In this document: positions 36,890 to 46,075 of the stretch, piece by piece
How positions within the stretch are numbered: the stretch's first letter is position 1
How the letters are laid out: each line of letters begins with the position of its first letter
Source of the DNA: Gluconobacter vitians
Lineage (GTDB): Bacteria > Pseudomonadota > Alphaproteobacteria > Acetobacterales > Acetobacteraceae
NCBI RefSeq assembly: GCF_015244565.1
Contig: NZ_JABCQG010000007.1
Span: forward strand, 86,254 to 150,253
Direction of reading: 5' to 3'
DNA length: 64,000 bases
Made by a program: the position numbers and the translations under genes
The notes under the pieces: generated by a model
What the model saw: the letters and a program-made list of their open reading frames with translations, nothing else
What the model was told of the DNA's origin: nothing
Databases searched by the model: none

Positions 36890-39265
36890 TCAGGACTTGC
36901 CGGAGATCGGTTTCCAGCGGTTGAGCAGCAGGGAGTTGCTGACCACCGAGACGGAACTCATGGCCATGGCAGCGCCCGCCACGATCGGATTCAGCATTCC
37001 GAAAGCCGCCAGCGGCAGGCCCAGAATGTTGTAGATGAAGGCGAAGAACAGGTTTTGCCGGATCTTGGACAGGGTCGCATGGGACAGTGAAATCGCGTCC
37101 AGAACGCCCGTCATCTCGCTCTTCATCAGCACGACATCGGCCGTATCGAGAGCCACGGCAGAGCCCGCACCAATGGCGAACCCGACATCGGCGGCGGCCA
37201 GGGCCGGCGCATCATTGATGCCATCCCCCACCATGCCGACCAGACCGCCCTGCGCCCGGTATTTCGCAATACCATCCGCCTTATGCTCTGGCAGAACGCC
37301 GGCGAGATAATCGTCTATGCCAACCCGTCGTGCCACAACCGATGCCGCGCGTTCATTGTCGCCGGTCAGCATCACGACCCGGATGCCACGGGCCTTCAGG
37401 GCTTCTACGGTCGCCACGGCATCGGACCGGAGTTCATCCGCCAGCGCGATAATGCCCAGAACCTGACCGCCCTGCGCCACGGCGATAACGGTATTACCCT
37501 CGCTTTCCAGCACGGCAACCGGCAGCGCCGACAGGTCCAGACCGCTTGCCTGCATGAAAGCCGGCGAACCCAGACGCGCCTCCTGCCCCCCGCACTGCGC
37601 GACAACGCCCTTACCCGGAACCGCCTGAAAATCCTCCACTGCGGCAGGGGCATTTCCGCCGTGGCTTTCGGTATAATTCACGATGGCGCGGGCCAGCGGA
37701 TGCTCGGAATGATGCTCCAGGGCATGTGCAACGCCCAGAAACCGATCCACCGGAATGCCAGCTGCCGGATAAACGGCAGCAACCGTGGGGTGGCCCTGCG
37801 TCAGGGTGCCGGTCTTGTCGACGATGATGGTCTTGAGCTTCTCGGCCCGTTCCAGCGCATCGGCATTGCGGAACAGGATACCGGACTGCGCGCCACGCCC
37901 CGTCCCGACCATGATGGCCGTCGGCGTCGCCAGACCCAGCGAACACGGGCAGGCAATCACCAGAACGGAGACCGCGGAGACCAGACTCCAGGTTGCGGAA
38001 CCGGTCACGGCCCAGCCGATCAGGAAGGTCAGCACCGCAATCCCGATGACCGCAGGCACGAAAACGCCGGAAACCCGGTCGGCCAGACGCTGCACATTGG
38101 CCTTCGACCCCTGTGCCTGCTCGACCATCTTCACGATCCGCGCCAACGCCGTATCCGCACCCACGCCGGTCGCCCGCACACGCAGCGCGCCATTGGCGTT
38201 CATCGTGCCGCCAAAGACCTCGTTGCCGATTTCCTTGAGAACCGGAATACTTTCCCCCGTCAGCATGGACTCGTTGATTTCGGAAGACCCCTCGATGATC
38301 TGGCCATCTACCGGCACGCTTTCGCCGGGGCGCACGACGAAAATATCGCCGACATGCATGTCCGCAACCGCACGGTCCACGATCGCGCCATCACGTTCGA
38401 CATGCGCGATCTGCGGCTGAAGCTGGAGCAGGCTTTCGATCCCCGCGCTGGTCCTGTTCTTGGCGCGGGTCTCCATGAGCTTGCCGAGCGAAATCAGCGT
38501 GATGATGGACGCACTGGCTTCGAAATAAACATGCTGATGCAGCCCGAACACCACCACGATCGCACTGAACAGCCAGGCAATGGACGTTCCCAGCACAACC
38601 AGAACATCCATATTCGCCGAGCCACCACGCACGGCATTCCAGGCCCTTTGATACAGATGCGCGCCACAGACGAACTGCACAATCGTGGCGAACAGGAACT
38701 GCACCGGAACCGGCACGATCATGCGCCCGAAGGCCATGCCGATCATCTCGGCAAAGAGCGGCAGGGACAGGATAAGCGTCAGGATGAAGCGGTTGCGCTC
38801 ACGCTTCCAGATGGCTTCACGCCTGGCTTTGGGATCTTCACGCGTTCCCTTGTCCAGCCGTTCCGCACCAAAACCGGCCTTTTCGATCTTCCCGATCAGG
38901 AACGCCGGTTCGACCACGCCGGGAATGTAATTGATATGCGCCCGCTCAGCCGCAAAATTCACGCTGGCCTGCACGGAAGGCTGACGGTTCAGGATTTTCT
39001 CGATCCGCGTCGCACAGGCCGCGCAGGTCATGCCCGACAGCGACAGGTCAAGGCTCTTCTCATCCACGGAAAAGCCAGCACGACGCACGGCCGCCACAAC
39101 GCTTTCAACGGAGGACGAGGCATTTTCAAAAACAACCTGCGCACGTTCGGACGCAAAATTCACCGTCGCCTTCACGCCGTCCTGACGATTGAGGACTTTT
39201 TCAATCCGCGCGGCACAGGCAGCACAGGTCATGCCACCGACGGGGAAACTGATCGTTTCTGACAT
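36890..39265 (-). CDS. copA: Cu+-exporting P1B-type ATPase CopA
   Basis: A 791-residue inner-membrane P1B ATPase. Two N-terminal heavy-metal-associated domains carry GMTCAAC at 11-17 and 78-84. The membrane part has the metal-site motif CPC in VIACPCSLGLATPTA; cytoplasmic domains show TGES, the phosphorylation motif DKTGTLTQG, EHHSEHPLA (HP motif), MLTGDN and VGDGINDAPAL. The C-terminal helices have FFAFIYNILGLPLAA and the conserved M..SSVSVVSNSL. CPC plus two CxxC domains indicate monovalent copper (or silver) export. The start is set by the first HMA domain; no clear ribosome site. A TATACCCC...ATACCC stretch near 39317-39334 may be a control site. Confidence 0.95.
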   Translation of the reverse strand: MSETISFPVGGMTCAACAARIEKVLNRQDGVKATVNFASERAQVVFENASSSVESVVAAVRRAGFSVDEKSLDLSLSGMTCAACATRIEKILNRQPSVQASVNFAAERAHINYIPGVVEPAFLIGKIEKAGFGAERLDKGTREDPKARREAIWKRERNRFILTLILSLPLFAEMIGMAFGRMIVPVPVQFLFATIVQFVCGAHLYQRAWNAVRGGSANMDVLVVLGTSIAWLFSAIVVVFGLHQHVYFEASASIITLISLGKLMETRAKNRTSAGIESLLQLQPQIAHVERDGAIVDRAVADMHVGDIFVVRPGESVPVDGQIIEGSSEINESMLTGESIPVLKEIGNEVFGGTMNANGALRVRATGVGADTALARIVKMVEQAQGSKANVQRLADRVSGVFVPAVIGIAVLTFLIGWAVTGSATWSLVSAVSVLVIACPCSLGLATPTAIMVGTGRGAQSGILFRNADALERAEKLKTIIVDKTGTLTQGHPTVAAVYPAAGIPVDRFLGVAHALEHHSEHPLARAIVNYTESHGGNAPAAVEDFQAVPGKGVVAQCGGQEARLGSPAFMQASGLDLSALPVAVLESEGNTVIAVAQGGQVLGIIALADELRSDAVATVEALKARGIRVVMLTGDNERAASVVARRVGIDDYLAGVLPEHKADGIAKYRAQGGLVGMVGDGINDAPALAAADVGFAIGAGSAVALDTADVVLMKSEMTGVLDAISLSHATLSKIRQNLFFAFIYNILGLPLAAFGMLNPIVAGAAMAMSSVSVVSNSLLLNRWKPISGKS

Positions 39266-39330
39266 CTGGAAGGGATCCTGTCGGCTGGAAGAACTCTGTA
39301 GAGGGTCCGGGAGATATATACCCCGATACC

Positions 39331-41049
39331 CTATTTTTCAAGCACGCAAGAGACAGCATGGCCATCGCCAAGGATAATCTCGTGATCGTGGAAGCGGCAC
39401 AGCGCATTGCGATGCGCCACACTGATAAAGGTGGTGTCTGGCAGCGTGGAAAGAAGGGCCTCGTAAAGACGGCGTTCATTGCCCTCGTCCAGGGCAGATG
39501 TGGCCTCGTCCAGAAACAGGATCGCCGGCCGGAACAGGAGCGCCCTCGCCACGGCCAGACGCTGCTGCTCTCCGGGAGACAACACATCCCCCCACTCCGC
39601 GATGTCATCCAGCCGAGGACTGTATCCCGCCAGATTCACGACTTGCAGAGCCTGCTGACAGGACAGCGTTTCATAACGGTCCGGCGTTGCGGGATAGCTC
39701 AGGGCCTGACGCAGGGTACCGGACGGCACATAGCTGCGCTGGGGCAGGAACATGGCCTGACGCATGTTGAAAGACACCGCCCCGCTTCCGTGACGCCAGA
39801 GGCCGGCGAGTGCGCGCAGGAACGTGCTTTTTCCCGAACCTGACGGCCCACGGACCAGCCAGCGCTCCCCGCTTTCCATCGTGAGCGACCCGATTTCCGT
39901 GATCGGTTTTCCGTCCGGCAGGCACAGCACAAGATCACGGGTCTGAACCGCAGGGCTTTCGGACGCAGAGCGTTCGATCCCGCTTTGGGACTGCTGGCTG
40001 ACCACCCGCTCGAACTCACCCAGACGCTGGAGCACCGAACGCAGTGTTGCCAGATCCGCATAATTGAAAATGAACCATTCCAGACTGATCCGGACCTGCG
40101 TGTAAGCCGAATTGATCTGGGAATAGAGCCCGAACGTCAGGGCATGGGCCATGGCTTTGGGCGCCAGCATCAGCCACAATGGAACCGTTGCGATACCGGT
40201 ATAGGTTTCACCGATGAAATTGACCCGCCAGGTGTAGCGCACGACGCTGCGCCAGTTGATGGCAATATGCGCCAGATAGCCGGACAGACGCAGATGCTCG
40301 GCTTCCTCGCCGCCATAAAAGGCGATCTGTTCGGAATTGCGCCGGATATCCATCAGCCCCGCACGCAGATCCGCGTCGAAATGCTGCTGCCGGTAATTTG
40401 CCCCGATCAGAGGGGAGCCGAACCGCTCCAGAATCCCCGAAGCCGTCAGGGTCGTGATGACCGCACCCAGAAAAAGATAGCCGGGGATGTGAAAATGATG
40501 GCCATGCCAGTCGAAGGACAATACCCCCCCGATGTTCCACAGAACGACCGCAAAGGAGAACAGCGTGGTCACGGCGTCAATCGCATCCAGACCGAGCCTG
40601 AGCGTCTGGACCGTCATCTGTGACAGATCATCCGCGATACGCTGATCCGGATTGTCCGCCCGGTTCGGCCCGTGTTCGAGACGGTAATACGCTTCTTCCG
40701 ACAGATACTGCCGCAGATAGACCCGCGTGTTCCACAAACGCCAGCGCATGGACAAGACCTGCGTCAGATAAGTCTGCGTCACATGCACTGCAACGGAGCC
40801 AACCGTCACCAGCAGGTAAAGCGGCAGCATCCCCAGACAGTGCGCGACCTGACCGGCAAAAAACGCATCGAAAAACCGGTGATACCAGGCCCCGAACCAG
40901 ACGGCGGACTGAACGTAAAGCACGGACAGTCCGATGGTCCCTCCCAGAAGGGACCAGGCCCACCACTTCTCTTCGGATTTCCAGTAGGGAAAAAGGACTT
41001 TCCAGTCCGAAAGTGAATGTGGCGGGGTCGTTTGCTCAGTAGTTTGCAC
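39331..41049 (-). CDS. YddA/BacA-like ABC transporter, fused permease-ATPase
   Basis: A protein of about 572 residues. The N-terminal part has around six hydrophobic helices of the ABC_membrane_2 / SbmA-BacA type (WAWSLLGGTIGLSVLYVQS, TQVLSMRWRLWNTRVYLRQYLSEEAYYRLE, NPDQRIADDL). The C-terminal ATPase has Walker A RGPSGSGKSTFLRAL, the signature as SPGEQQRLAVARALLF, and Walker B ILFLDEATSALD. Relatives include YddA and mycobacterial Rv1819c, which imports cobalamin and hydrophilic peptides. The GTG at 41049 overlaps the TonB receptor stop by 14 bp and is the likelier start; ATG at 41118 would read through the receptor's barrel end. Tight coupling suggests a shared ligand. Confidence 0.82.
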   Translation of the reverse strand: MQTTEQTTPPHSLSDWKVLFPYWKSEEKWWAWSLLGGTIGLSVLYVQSAVWFGAWYHRFFDAFFAGQVAHCLGMLPLYLLVTVGSVAVHVTQTYLTQVLSMRWRLWNTRVYLRQYLSEEAYYRLEHGPNRADNPDQRIADDLSQMTVQTLRLGLDAIDAVTTLFSFAVVLWNIGGVLSFDWHGHHFHIPGYLFLGAVITTLTASGILERFGSPLIGANYRQQHFDADLRAGLMDIRRNSEQIAFYGGEEAEHLRLSGYLAHIAINWRSVVRYTWRVNFIGETYTGIATVPLWLMLAPKAMAHALTFGLYSQINSAYTQVRISLEWFIFNYADLATLRSVLQRLGEFERVVSQQSQSGIERSASESPAVQTRDLVLCLPDGKPITEIGSLTMESGERWLVRGPSGSGKSTFLRALAGLWRHGSGAVSFNMRQAMFLPQRSYVPSGTLRQALSYPATPDRYETLSCQQALQVVNLAGYSPRLDDIAEWGDVLSPGEQQRLAVARALLFRPAILFLDEATSALDEGNERRLYEALLSTLPDTTFISVAHRNALCRFHDHEIILGDGHAVSCVLEK

Positions 41050-43381
41050 GAAGTGTGGCCATGAAGCTGCGGGGAGCGGCAGGGAAATTGAACTGCCAGA
41101 CGCCGCTAGCGCGCTCATAGTAATAGCGGTTGGTCAGGTTTGTCGCGTTCAGCTGCAGCTTCAGATGTCTGTTGATCCTGTAGCCGATCATGCTGTCCAG
41201 CGTCATGTAGCCGCCCTGAACCGTCGTCGCATAACTGCCGCGCAGATTGCTGTTGGCATCAATTCCCGCACCGAAACTGAGCCCTTTCAGGCGTCCGTCC
41301 GGCACGTTGTAATGCACCCAGGACTTGAACATGTGGTGCGGGGAATAGACGCCGCCGAAATCGCTGACCTTCGCGTCCGAGACCTTCGTATCCAGATAGG
41401 TATAGCCGATCGAGACATCGAGCCCCGGCAGGATCTCGCCATCGATCTGCGCTTCCCAGCCCTGACGCCGGATTGGCCCTGTGGTTATGTAGAACTGCGA
41501 GTGATCCGGATCCTGAACAGGCTGGTTCACGCTCTCCATCCGGAACAGCGCGGAAGAGATGTTCAGGCGGCCATGGAAATATTCCGCCTTGAAGCCGGTC
41601 TCGACCTGATTGCCTTCCTGCGGCTTCAGCCCGCCCCCGCGATAGGTCTGCCGCCCGACCGAAGGCGTGAAGATGCTGGAATAGCTGGCATACCACGAGA
41701 TGTTCGGCGTGATCTGATAGACCGTACTCAGATAGGGGGTGAGCTGGCCGCGAATGTCCGAAGTCGTCGCCCATTCGCTCTTCGGACCGGGCGAGACATA
41801 CTGAAGCTTCTCGTAGAACCGCGACACGCGACCGCCGAGGATCAGCGAAAGATGCCGGATCACTTCAAGACGGAGCTGTCCGTAAAAACCCCACTGATAG
41901 GCGTAGTCGTCCGTACCGTAACCATCATCGTTCTGCTTATAGTCGATGCAGTTCGCAGCCGGCGCCTTCACGACGCCCGTATTGTTGATGCTGACATTGT
42001 TATAGATGGCATCGCAGTTGACGTTCGCATACTGCGTCAGCTGTTCGTAGGAATTATAGTTGAAGCCGAACAACGCATGATACGTGCGGTTCAGAAGACG
42101 GAAACTGCCTTGGGCATACACATCCGCTGAACGCGACGTGTTCTTGCCCCGCATCCCGACAATCCCGATATCCTGATACTGGAGCAGACCGGTATTGGCA
42201 TCGATCGTCGTCCAGGGCTCGTTATACAGCGTGTTGTAATTCTGGTCATAGAACGTGGCGCGCGCGGTCGCCGTCCAGTCGCCCCAGAGCTTCTGGGTGA
42301 TGGACGCAATCGTCTGCTGCGTCATGTAGTTGCTATAACCCCATTCCTGGCTCGGATTGGCATCGCGTCCGCCATACCACAGCGTGTTTTCCGTCGTGAC
42401 CGGCAGACCGAAATATGGCGCCGTGATGTCCTGCTGCTGGGCTGCGTGAGACACAAGGAACGTGGTGGTCGGCGTGACGTCCCATTCCAGCGCGCCATAG
42501 GCCTGCCATTTGCGCGAATGGGAATATTTGTAGAAATAATCGTTGTCTTGGAACAGATCGGCCGTCCGGAAGCGGAGCGTCTTCGACCGGTTCAGCGGAA
42601 TGGTCATGTCCACATCGGCACGATAATTGTTGAAGCTGCCGACCATGGCGGAACCATCGACCGCGAAATCCCGGCCTGGCTTCTTCGTGACCTCGTTGAC
42701 AACACCACCGGCGCCACCACCACCCTGCAACAGACCGGACGACCCGCGCAGCACCTCGACACGATCATACATCGACAGGTCGAAAGCCGCGTTGTTCAGC
42801 GTACCGGAAGCATCCGGCGTACCGTCCACGGATGTCGTGAGCTGATAGCCACGGGAATAGTAATTCGAACTGGCTGTCGAGCCGGGCAGAACACGGATGC
42901 CGTTGATCTGGCGCATGGCGTCCGCCATCGTCAGCATGTTGGAATCTTCCATGCGCTGCTGGGTGATGACGGAAACGGATTGCGGCACGTCCTTGAGCGC
43001 CACGGGGCTTTTGCCCCAGGCTTCAACGGCAGGTGCCGTATAGGTGTGATTGCTCCCCAGAACCCGGATGTTTTCCACCCCGATCCCATCCATATCCGCA
43101 GAGGATGCTGTTTCTGCTCCTGTCACAGGCTTCGCAACGGGGAGTTTTACAGACTTCTGAACAGAGGCTGCGGCAGCGGGATGCGAAACACAGGAAACCG
43201 GATGCGGCGTTCTGTGTATGGCATGACAAACGGACGGGTGATTTTTCGTCCGCTCCGCAACCGTGTCGGCCATGGCCGCAGGGCAGGTCCCCGCCATGAG
43301 ACTGCCCCAGATCAGGGTATTGTAGGAAATGGCGGACAGGCTGAGCCGGCGGCGCACTGAAGAAGTGCCATGCTGTGTCAT
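41036..43381 (-). CDS. TonB-dependent siderophore receptor (FhuE/FpvA type)
   Basis: A 781-residue outer-membrane receptor. A signal-like segment covers about 20-40 (LSAISYNTLIWGSLMAGTCPAA). A linker with His and Cys (TKNHPSVCHAIHRTPHPVSC) precedes the TonB box region (DGIGVENIRVLG). The plug domain reads SPVALKDVPQSVSVITQQRMEDSN and YDRVEVLRGSSGLLQGGGGAGGVVNEVTKKP, typical of ferric-siderophore receptors of the TIGR01783 group. The barrel ends in FMATLRANY with terminal aromatic. No FecIR-type regulators are nearby. ATG at 43381 has AGGA upstream. The Cys/His linker between signal and plug is unusual and could bind metal. Confidence 0.9.
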   Translation of the reverse strand: MTQHGTSSVRRRLSLSAISYNTLIWGSLMAGTCPAAMADTVAERTKNHPSVCHAIHRTPHPVSCVSHPAAAASVQKSVKLPVAKPVTGAETASSADMDGIGVENIRVLGSNHTYTAPAVEAWGKSPVALKDVPQSVSVITQQRMEDSNMLTMADAMRQINGIRVLPGSTASSNYYSRGYQLTTSVDGTPDASGTLNNAAFDLSMYDRVEVLRGSSGLLQGGGGAGGVVNEVTKKPGRDFAVDGSAMVGSFNNYRADVDMTIPLNRSKTLRFRTADLFQDNDYFYKYSHSRKWQAYGALEWDVTPTTTFLVSHAAQQQDITAPYFGLPVTTENTLWYGGRDANPSQEWGYSNYMTQQTIASITQKLWGDWTATARATFYDQNYNTLYNEPWTTIDANTGLLQYQDIGIVGMRGKNTSRSADVYAQGSFRLLNRTYHALFGFNYNSYEQLTQYANVNCDAIYNNVSINNTGVVKAPAANCIDYKQNDDGYGTDDYAYQWGFYGQLRLEVIRHLSLILGGRVSRFYEKLQYVSPGPKSEWATTSDIRGQLTPYLSTVYQITPNISWYASYSSIFTPSVGRQTYRGGGLKPQEGNQVETGFKAEYFHGRLNISSALFRMESVNQPVQDPDHSQFYITTGPIRRQGWEAQIDGEILPGLDVSIGYTYLDTKVSDAKVSDFGGVYSPHHMFKSWVHYNVPDGRLKGLSFGAGIDANSNLRGSYATTVQGGYMTLDSMIGYRINRHLKLQLNATNLTNRYYYERASGVWQFNFPAAPRSFMATLRANY

Positions 43382-43827
43382 AGTGTCTGTCCTAGAGAGA
43401 CATGCTGGCGCCACGCAACATCCTGCGTCCTGAAAGCATCATTTAGTAACATGGGGCCGGTCATGAAACACGACTGTTCCGGATCTGGCCGATCCGGCCG
43501 CATTATTGTTTCAGGAAAAGGCGTACCGCATTTCAGGAAACGTCTCCAAACCCCGTGTTTTCGACACCATCCTAACCGCCACGGGCAAAATCCGGACCGT
43601 GTGCTGTTTCCGTCATGCTACGAAATTCCTGAAAAACAGCCCCTCTCTATCAGCAGCTTTCATATACAAGATCAGGATATAGAATATATGTACTGACTCC
43701 GAAACATATTCGGCAGGACTTTTTGCGTCTGGAAAAAAAATCTTTCCCCATTCCCCTGCCGGGTATAGAATCCCATAAGATTCGAGCATTCGAATTACCC
43801 CGCCTCTTACCCCTGGTGAGACTTCTG
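43382..43827. promoter_or_regulatory. Divergent control region of the metal island
   Basis: A 446-bp gene-free region between the TonB receptor (minus) and the CopL-like gene (plus). It contains an AT-rich patch near 43660-43695, promoter-like but not matched to a clear -35/-10 pair. CCCCTGCCGGGTAT at 43753-43766 resembles the pseudo-palindromic CsoR operator (TACCC-N4-GGGTA type) and lies 62 bp before the CopL-like start. No convincing Fur box was found here for the receptor. Confidence 0.4.
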
Positions 43828-44223
43828 ATGGTCAGGACACATGCCCGGATCTGGATCGGCCTGCTGGCCTGCCTGCTGATGCAGGTCGGGCTGCTGCTGG
43901 GCACGTCCACCGCGCAGGCCCGCACCGAAGCGCCCCATCACATGATCATGGCGATGCACCACATGGTCCATCACCAGAAACCCGAGAGCACGGACTGCTG
44001 CAGCACATCAGCCTTCCACGCGATCCCCCATTCCCAGCAGTCTTCCGGGGGCTGCTGCCATACGCATGTGGTCTCGACCGAACCCATGCTGACCATGGCG
44101 TCCATCCAGCCTTCCGGTCCCGTCAGTCTGGCGGCGCGGGCCTTTGCATCCGGACGGCATGACCGTTTCAGCGGCACCGACTGGATCCCCGCCTCTCCCC
44201 CACCAAAACTCCGCGCAATCTGA
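43828..44223 (+). CDS. CopL/DUF2946-like Cys-His-Met periplasmic protein
   Basis: A 131-residue exported protein. Residues 1-31 (MVRTHARIWIGLLACLLMQV to AQA) are a signal peptide. The mature part is rich in metal ligands: HHMIMAMHHMVHH, two vicinal Cys pairs (DCCST and GGCCHTHVV), further His and Met, and a C-terminal PPPKLR motif of the kind seen in CopL-like and DUF2946 proteins encoded at the head of copper operons. In Xanthomonas a leader gene of this type is needed for copper induction of copAB. GGTGAG precedes the ATG. Family assignment is by resemblance of layout and motif, not alignment. Confidence 0.65.
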   Translation: MVRTHARIWIGLLACLLMQVGLLLGTSTAQARTEAPHHMIMAMHHMVHHQKPESTDCCSTSAFHAIPHSQQSSGGCCHTHVVSTEPMLTMASIQPSGPVSLAARAFASGRHDRFSGTDWIPASPPPKLRAI

Positions 44224-44225
44224 CA

Positions 44226-44277
44226 CACGCCTGACAGGCGTGGGCCCGTCCTGCTGTCCTCAAGGGACAGACAGGAC
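44226..44277 (+). other. Two adjacent hairpins before the multicopper oxidase gene
   Basis: CACGCCT/AGGCGTG (44226-44242, loop GAC), immediately followed by GTCCTG-C-TGTCC/GGACA-GA-CAGGAC (44248-44277). Both fill the 85-bp gap between the CopL-like gene and the oxidase gene. No T tract follows, so simple termination is not obvious. Attenuation, RNA processing or differential stability are possible. Confidence 0.45.
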
Positions 44278-44308
44278 CTGATCCTCTGTCATTTTCGCGG
44301 ATTTTTTC

Positions 44309-46075
44309 ATGACCTTTCCGTCCCTTATCCGGGGCGGCCTGACACGACGACGTTTCGTAACGGGTCTCGGCGCAGGTGGCCTTCTGGCCACCCTGCCCCA
44401 CACCTCACAGGCGTCCTCGGCCAAGGCTTCCTCGGGTCTTATCCCGCCCATGCCGTCCGACCGGTGGGATCTGACGATCGGCCATACGCGCATCTCGCTC
44501 GACGGCAAGACCATGCACGCCCCGACCGCCGGCGGCACGGTGCCGGGTCCGATCCTGCGCTGGAAACAGGGCGATACCGTCAGCATCAACGTCACCAACA
44601 CGCTGGATGAACCCACCTCGATCCACTGGCACGGCATCCGCACGCCTTCGAATATGGACGGCGTACCAGGCCTGAGCTTCGGCGGCATTGCACCGGGCGA
44701 GACCTTTACCTACCGCTTCAGGCTCCATCAGAGCGGCACTTACTGGTATCACAGCCATTCGGGGATGCAGGAAGCAACAGGGCTGTATGGCGCGCTGGTC
44801 ATCGATCCGCGCCGCCCGGACCCGAACGCCTGTGACCGCGATTACGTCATTTTCCTGGGCGAATGGACGGATGTCATGCCCGATGACATCGTCAGCAACC
44901 TCAAGATGCAGGACGACTATTACGTCTTCCGCCAGCGCACGGCAGCCTCCTTCCCCAAGGAAGCGCGAGAGGCCGGAAGCGCGGGCGCTGCCCTTGCGGA
45001 CCGTCTGGCCTGGTCCAGAATGCGCATAGCTGCGACCGACATCGCGGATGTCTCGGGCGCAATCTATACCTACACGCTGAACGGACACGCCCCGGACATG
45101 AACTGGAGCGGCCTGTTCCAGCCCGGCGAGAAAGTGCGCCTGCGCTTCATCAACGGCTCGACCATGACGTTCTTCGACATCCGGATCCCGGGCCTCGAAA
45201 TGCTGGTCGTGCAGGCTGATGGCAACGATATCGAACCCGTTCCCGTAGACGAATTCCGCATCGGCGTGGCGGAAACCTATGACGTGATCGTCCAGCCCAA
45301 GGACGAGCGTGCCTATGCCATTTTCGCCCAAAGCGAGGACCGCACCGGCTACGCACGCGGCACACTCGCCCCGCGCGAGGGCATGATCGCCCCCCTGCCG
45401 CCGATGGACCCGCGCCCCGTCCGCACCATGGTGGATATGGGCATGGGAAACATGAAGCCCGGCGAAAGCATGAAGGACATGGATATGTCCGGGCACATGG
45501 CCGGAATGGACATGCACGGCATGGATATGAGCCACATGGCCATGCCGAAAATGGAAGTGGACGATCCCGGCCCGCCGCCCATCAATGTCGAAAACCAGAT
45601 GCGCGCCATGATGCCGATCGACCGCACCAGCAGCCCCGGCGACGGGCTGGAAAACAACGGCCGCCGCGTCCTGAACTACAGGCAGCTCCGCGCCACGCGC
45701 CCCGGAGCGGATCTGCGGCCGCCAACGCGGGAAATCATCCTGCACCTGACCGGCAACATGGAACGCTATATCTGGGGCTTTAACGGCCGGAAATTCTCGG
45801 AATCCGGCCCGATCCGCCTCAAACTCGGCGAACGGGTGCGTTTCACGCTCATCAACGACACCATGATGGAACATCCGATCCATCTGCACGGCCTGTGGAG
45901 CGAGCTGGAAAACGGTCAGGGCGATTACCACCCCTACAAGCACACCATCATTTCCCAGCCGGGCTCGAAGCTGAGCTATCTCGTGACGGCCGATACCCCC
46001 GGCATGTGGGCATATCACTGCCACCTGATGTATCACATGGATCTGGGCATGTTCCGCACGGTGATCGTGGCATGA
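44309..46075 (+). CDS. pcoA: Tat-exported multicopper oxidase, PcoA/CopA type
   Basis: A 588-residue periplasmic copper-resistance oxidase that oxidises Cu+ and sequesters copper. The N-terminus has a twin-arginine signal (TRRRFVTGLGAGGLLATLP). Cupredoxin copper motifs: SIHWHGIR, GTYWYHSHSG, HPIHLHGLWSELE and the type 1/trinuclear AYHCHLMYHMDLGM with Met axial ligand. Between domains 2 and 3 lies a Met-rich segment (MGMGNMKPGESMKDMDMSGHMAGMD and following, about 378-425), typical of CopA/PcoA and of Cu+ binding. The downstream outer-membrane gene overlaps its stop by 4 bp. Confidence 0.95.
   Translation: MTFPSLIRGGLTRRRFVTGLGAGGLLATLPHTSQASSAKASSGLIPPMPSDRWDLTIGHTRISLDGKTMHAPTAGGTVPGPILRWKQGDTVSINVTNTLDEPTSIHWHGIRTPSNMDGVPGLSFGGIAPGETFTYRFRLHQSGTYWYHSHSGMQEATGLYGALVIDPRRPDPNACDRDYVIFLGEWTDVMPDDIVSNLKMQDDYYVFRQRTAASFPKEAREAGSAGAALADRLAWSRMRIAATDIADVSGAIYTYTLNGHAPDMNWSGLFQPGEKVRLRFINGSTMTFFDIRIPGLEMLVVQADGNDIEPVPVDEFRIGVAETYDVIVQPKDERAYAIFAQSEDRTGYARGTLAPREGMIAPLPPMDPRPVRTMVDMGMGNMKPGESMKDMDMSGHMAGMDMHGMDMSHMAMPKMEVDDPGPPPINVENQMRAMMPIDRTSSPGDGLENNGRRVLNYRQLRATRPGADLRPPTREIILHLTGNMERYIWGFNGRKFSESGPIRLKLGERVRFTLINDTMMEHPIHLHGLWSELENGQGDYHPYKHTIISQPGSKLSYLVTADTPGMWAYHCHLMYHMDLGMFRTVIVA

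Noticed and set aside
37283..39262. A 659-codon plus-strand open frame opposite the copper ATPase
   Set aside because: Arg/His/Asp-rich product without domains, an antisense shadow of copA.
36890..39265. Silver- or zinc-specific ATPase
   Set aside because: CPC motif with two CxxC HMA domains and neighbouring copper oxidase and CsoR favour Cu+; silver may still be carried.
44405..46036. A 543-codon minus-strand open frame opposite the multicopper oxidase
   Set aside because: Antisense shadow; His-rich appearance comes from the reverse complement of Met codons (ATG read as CAT).
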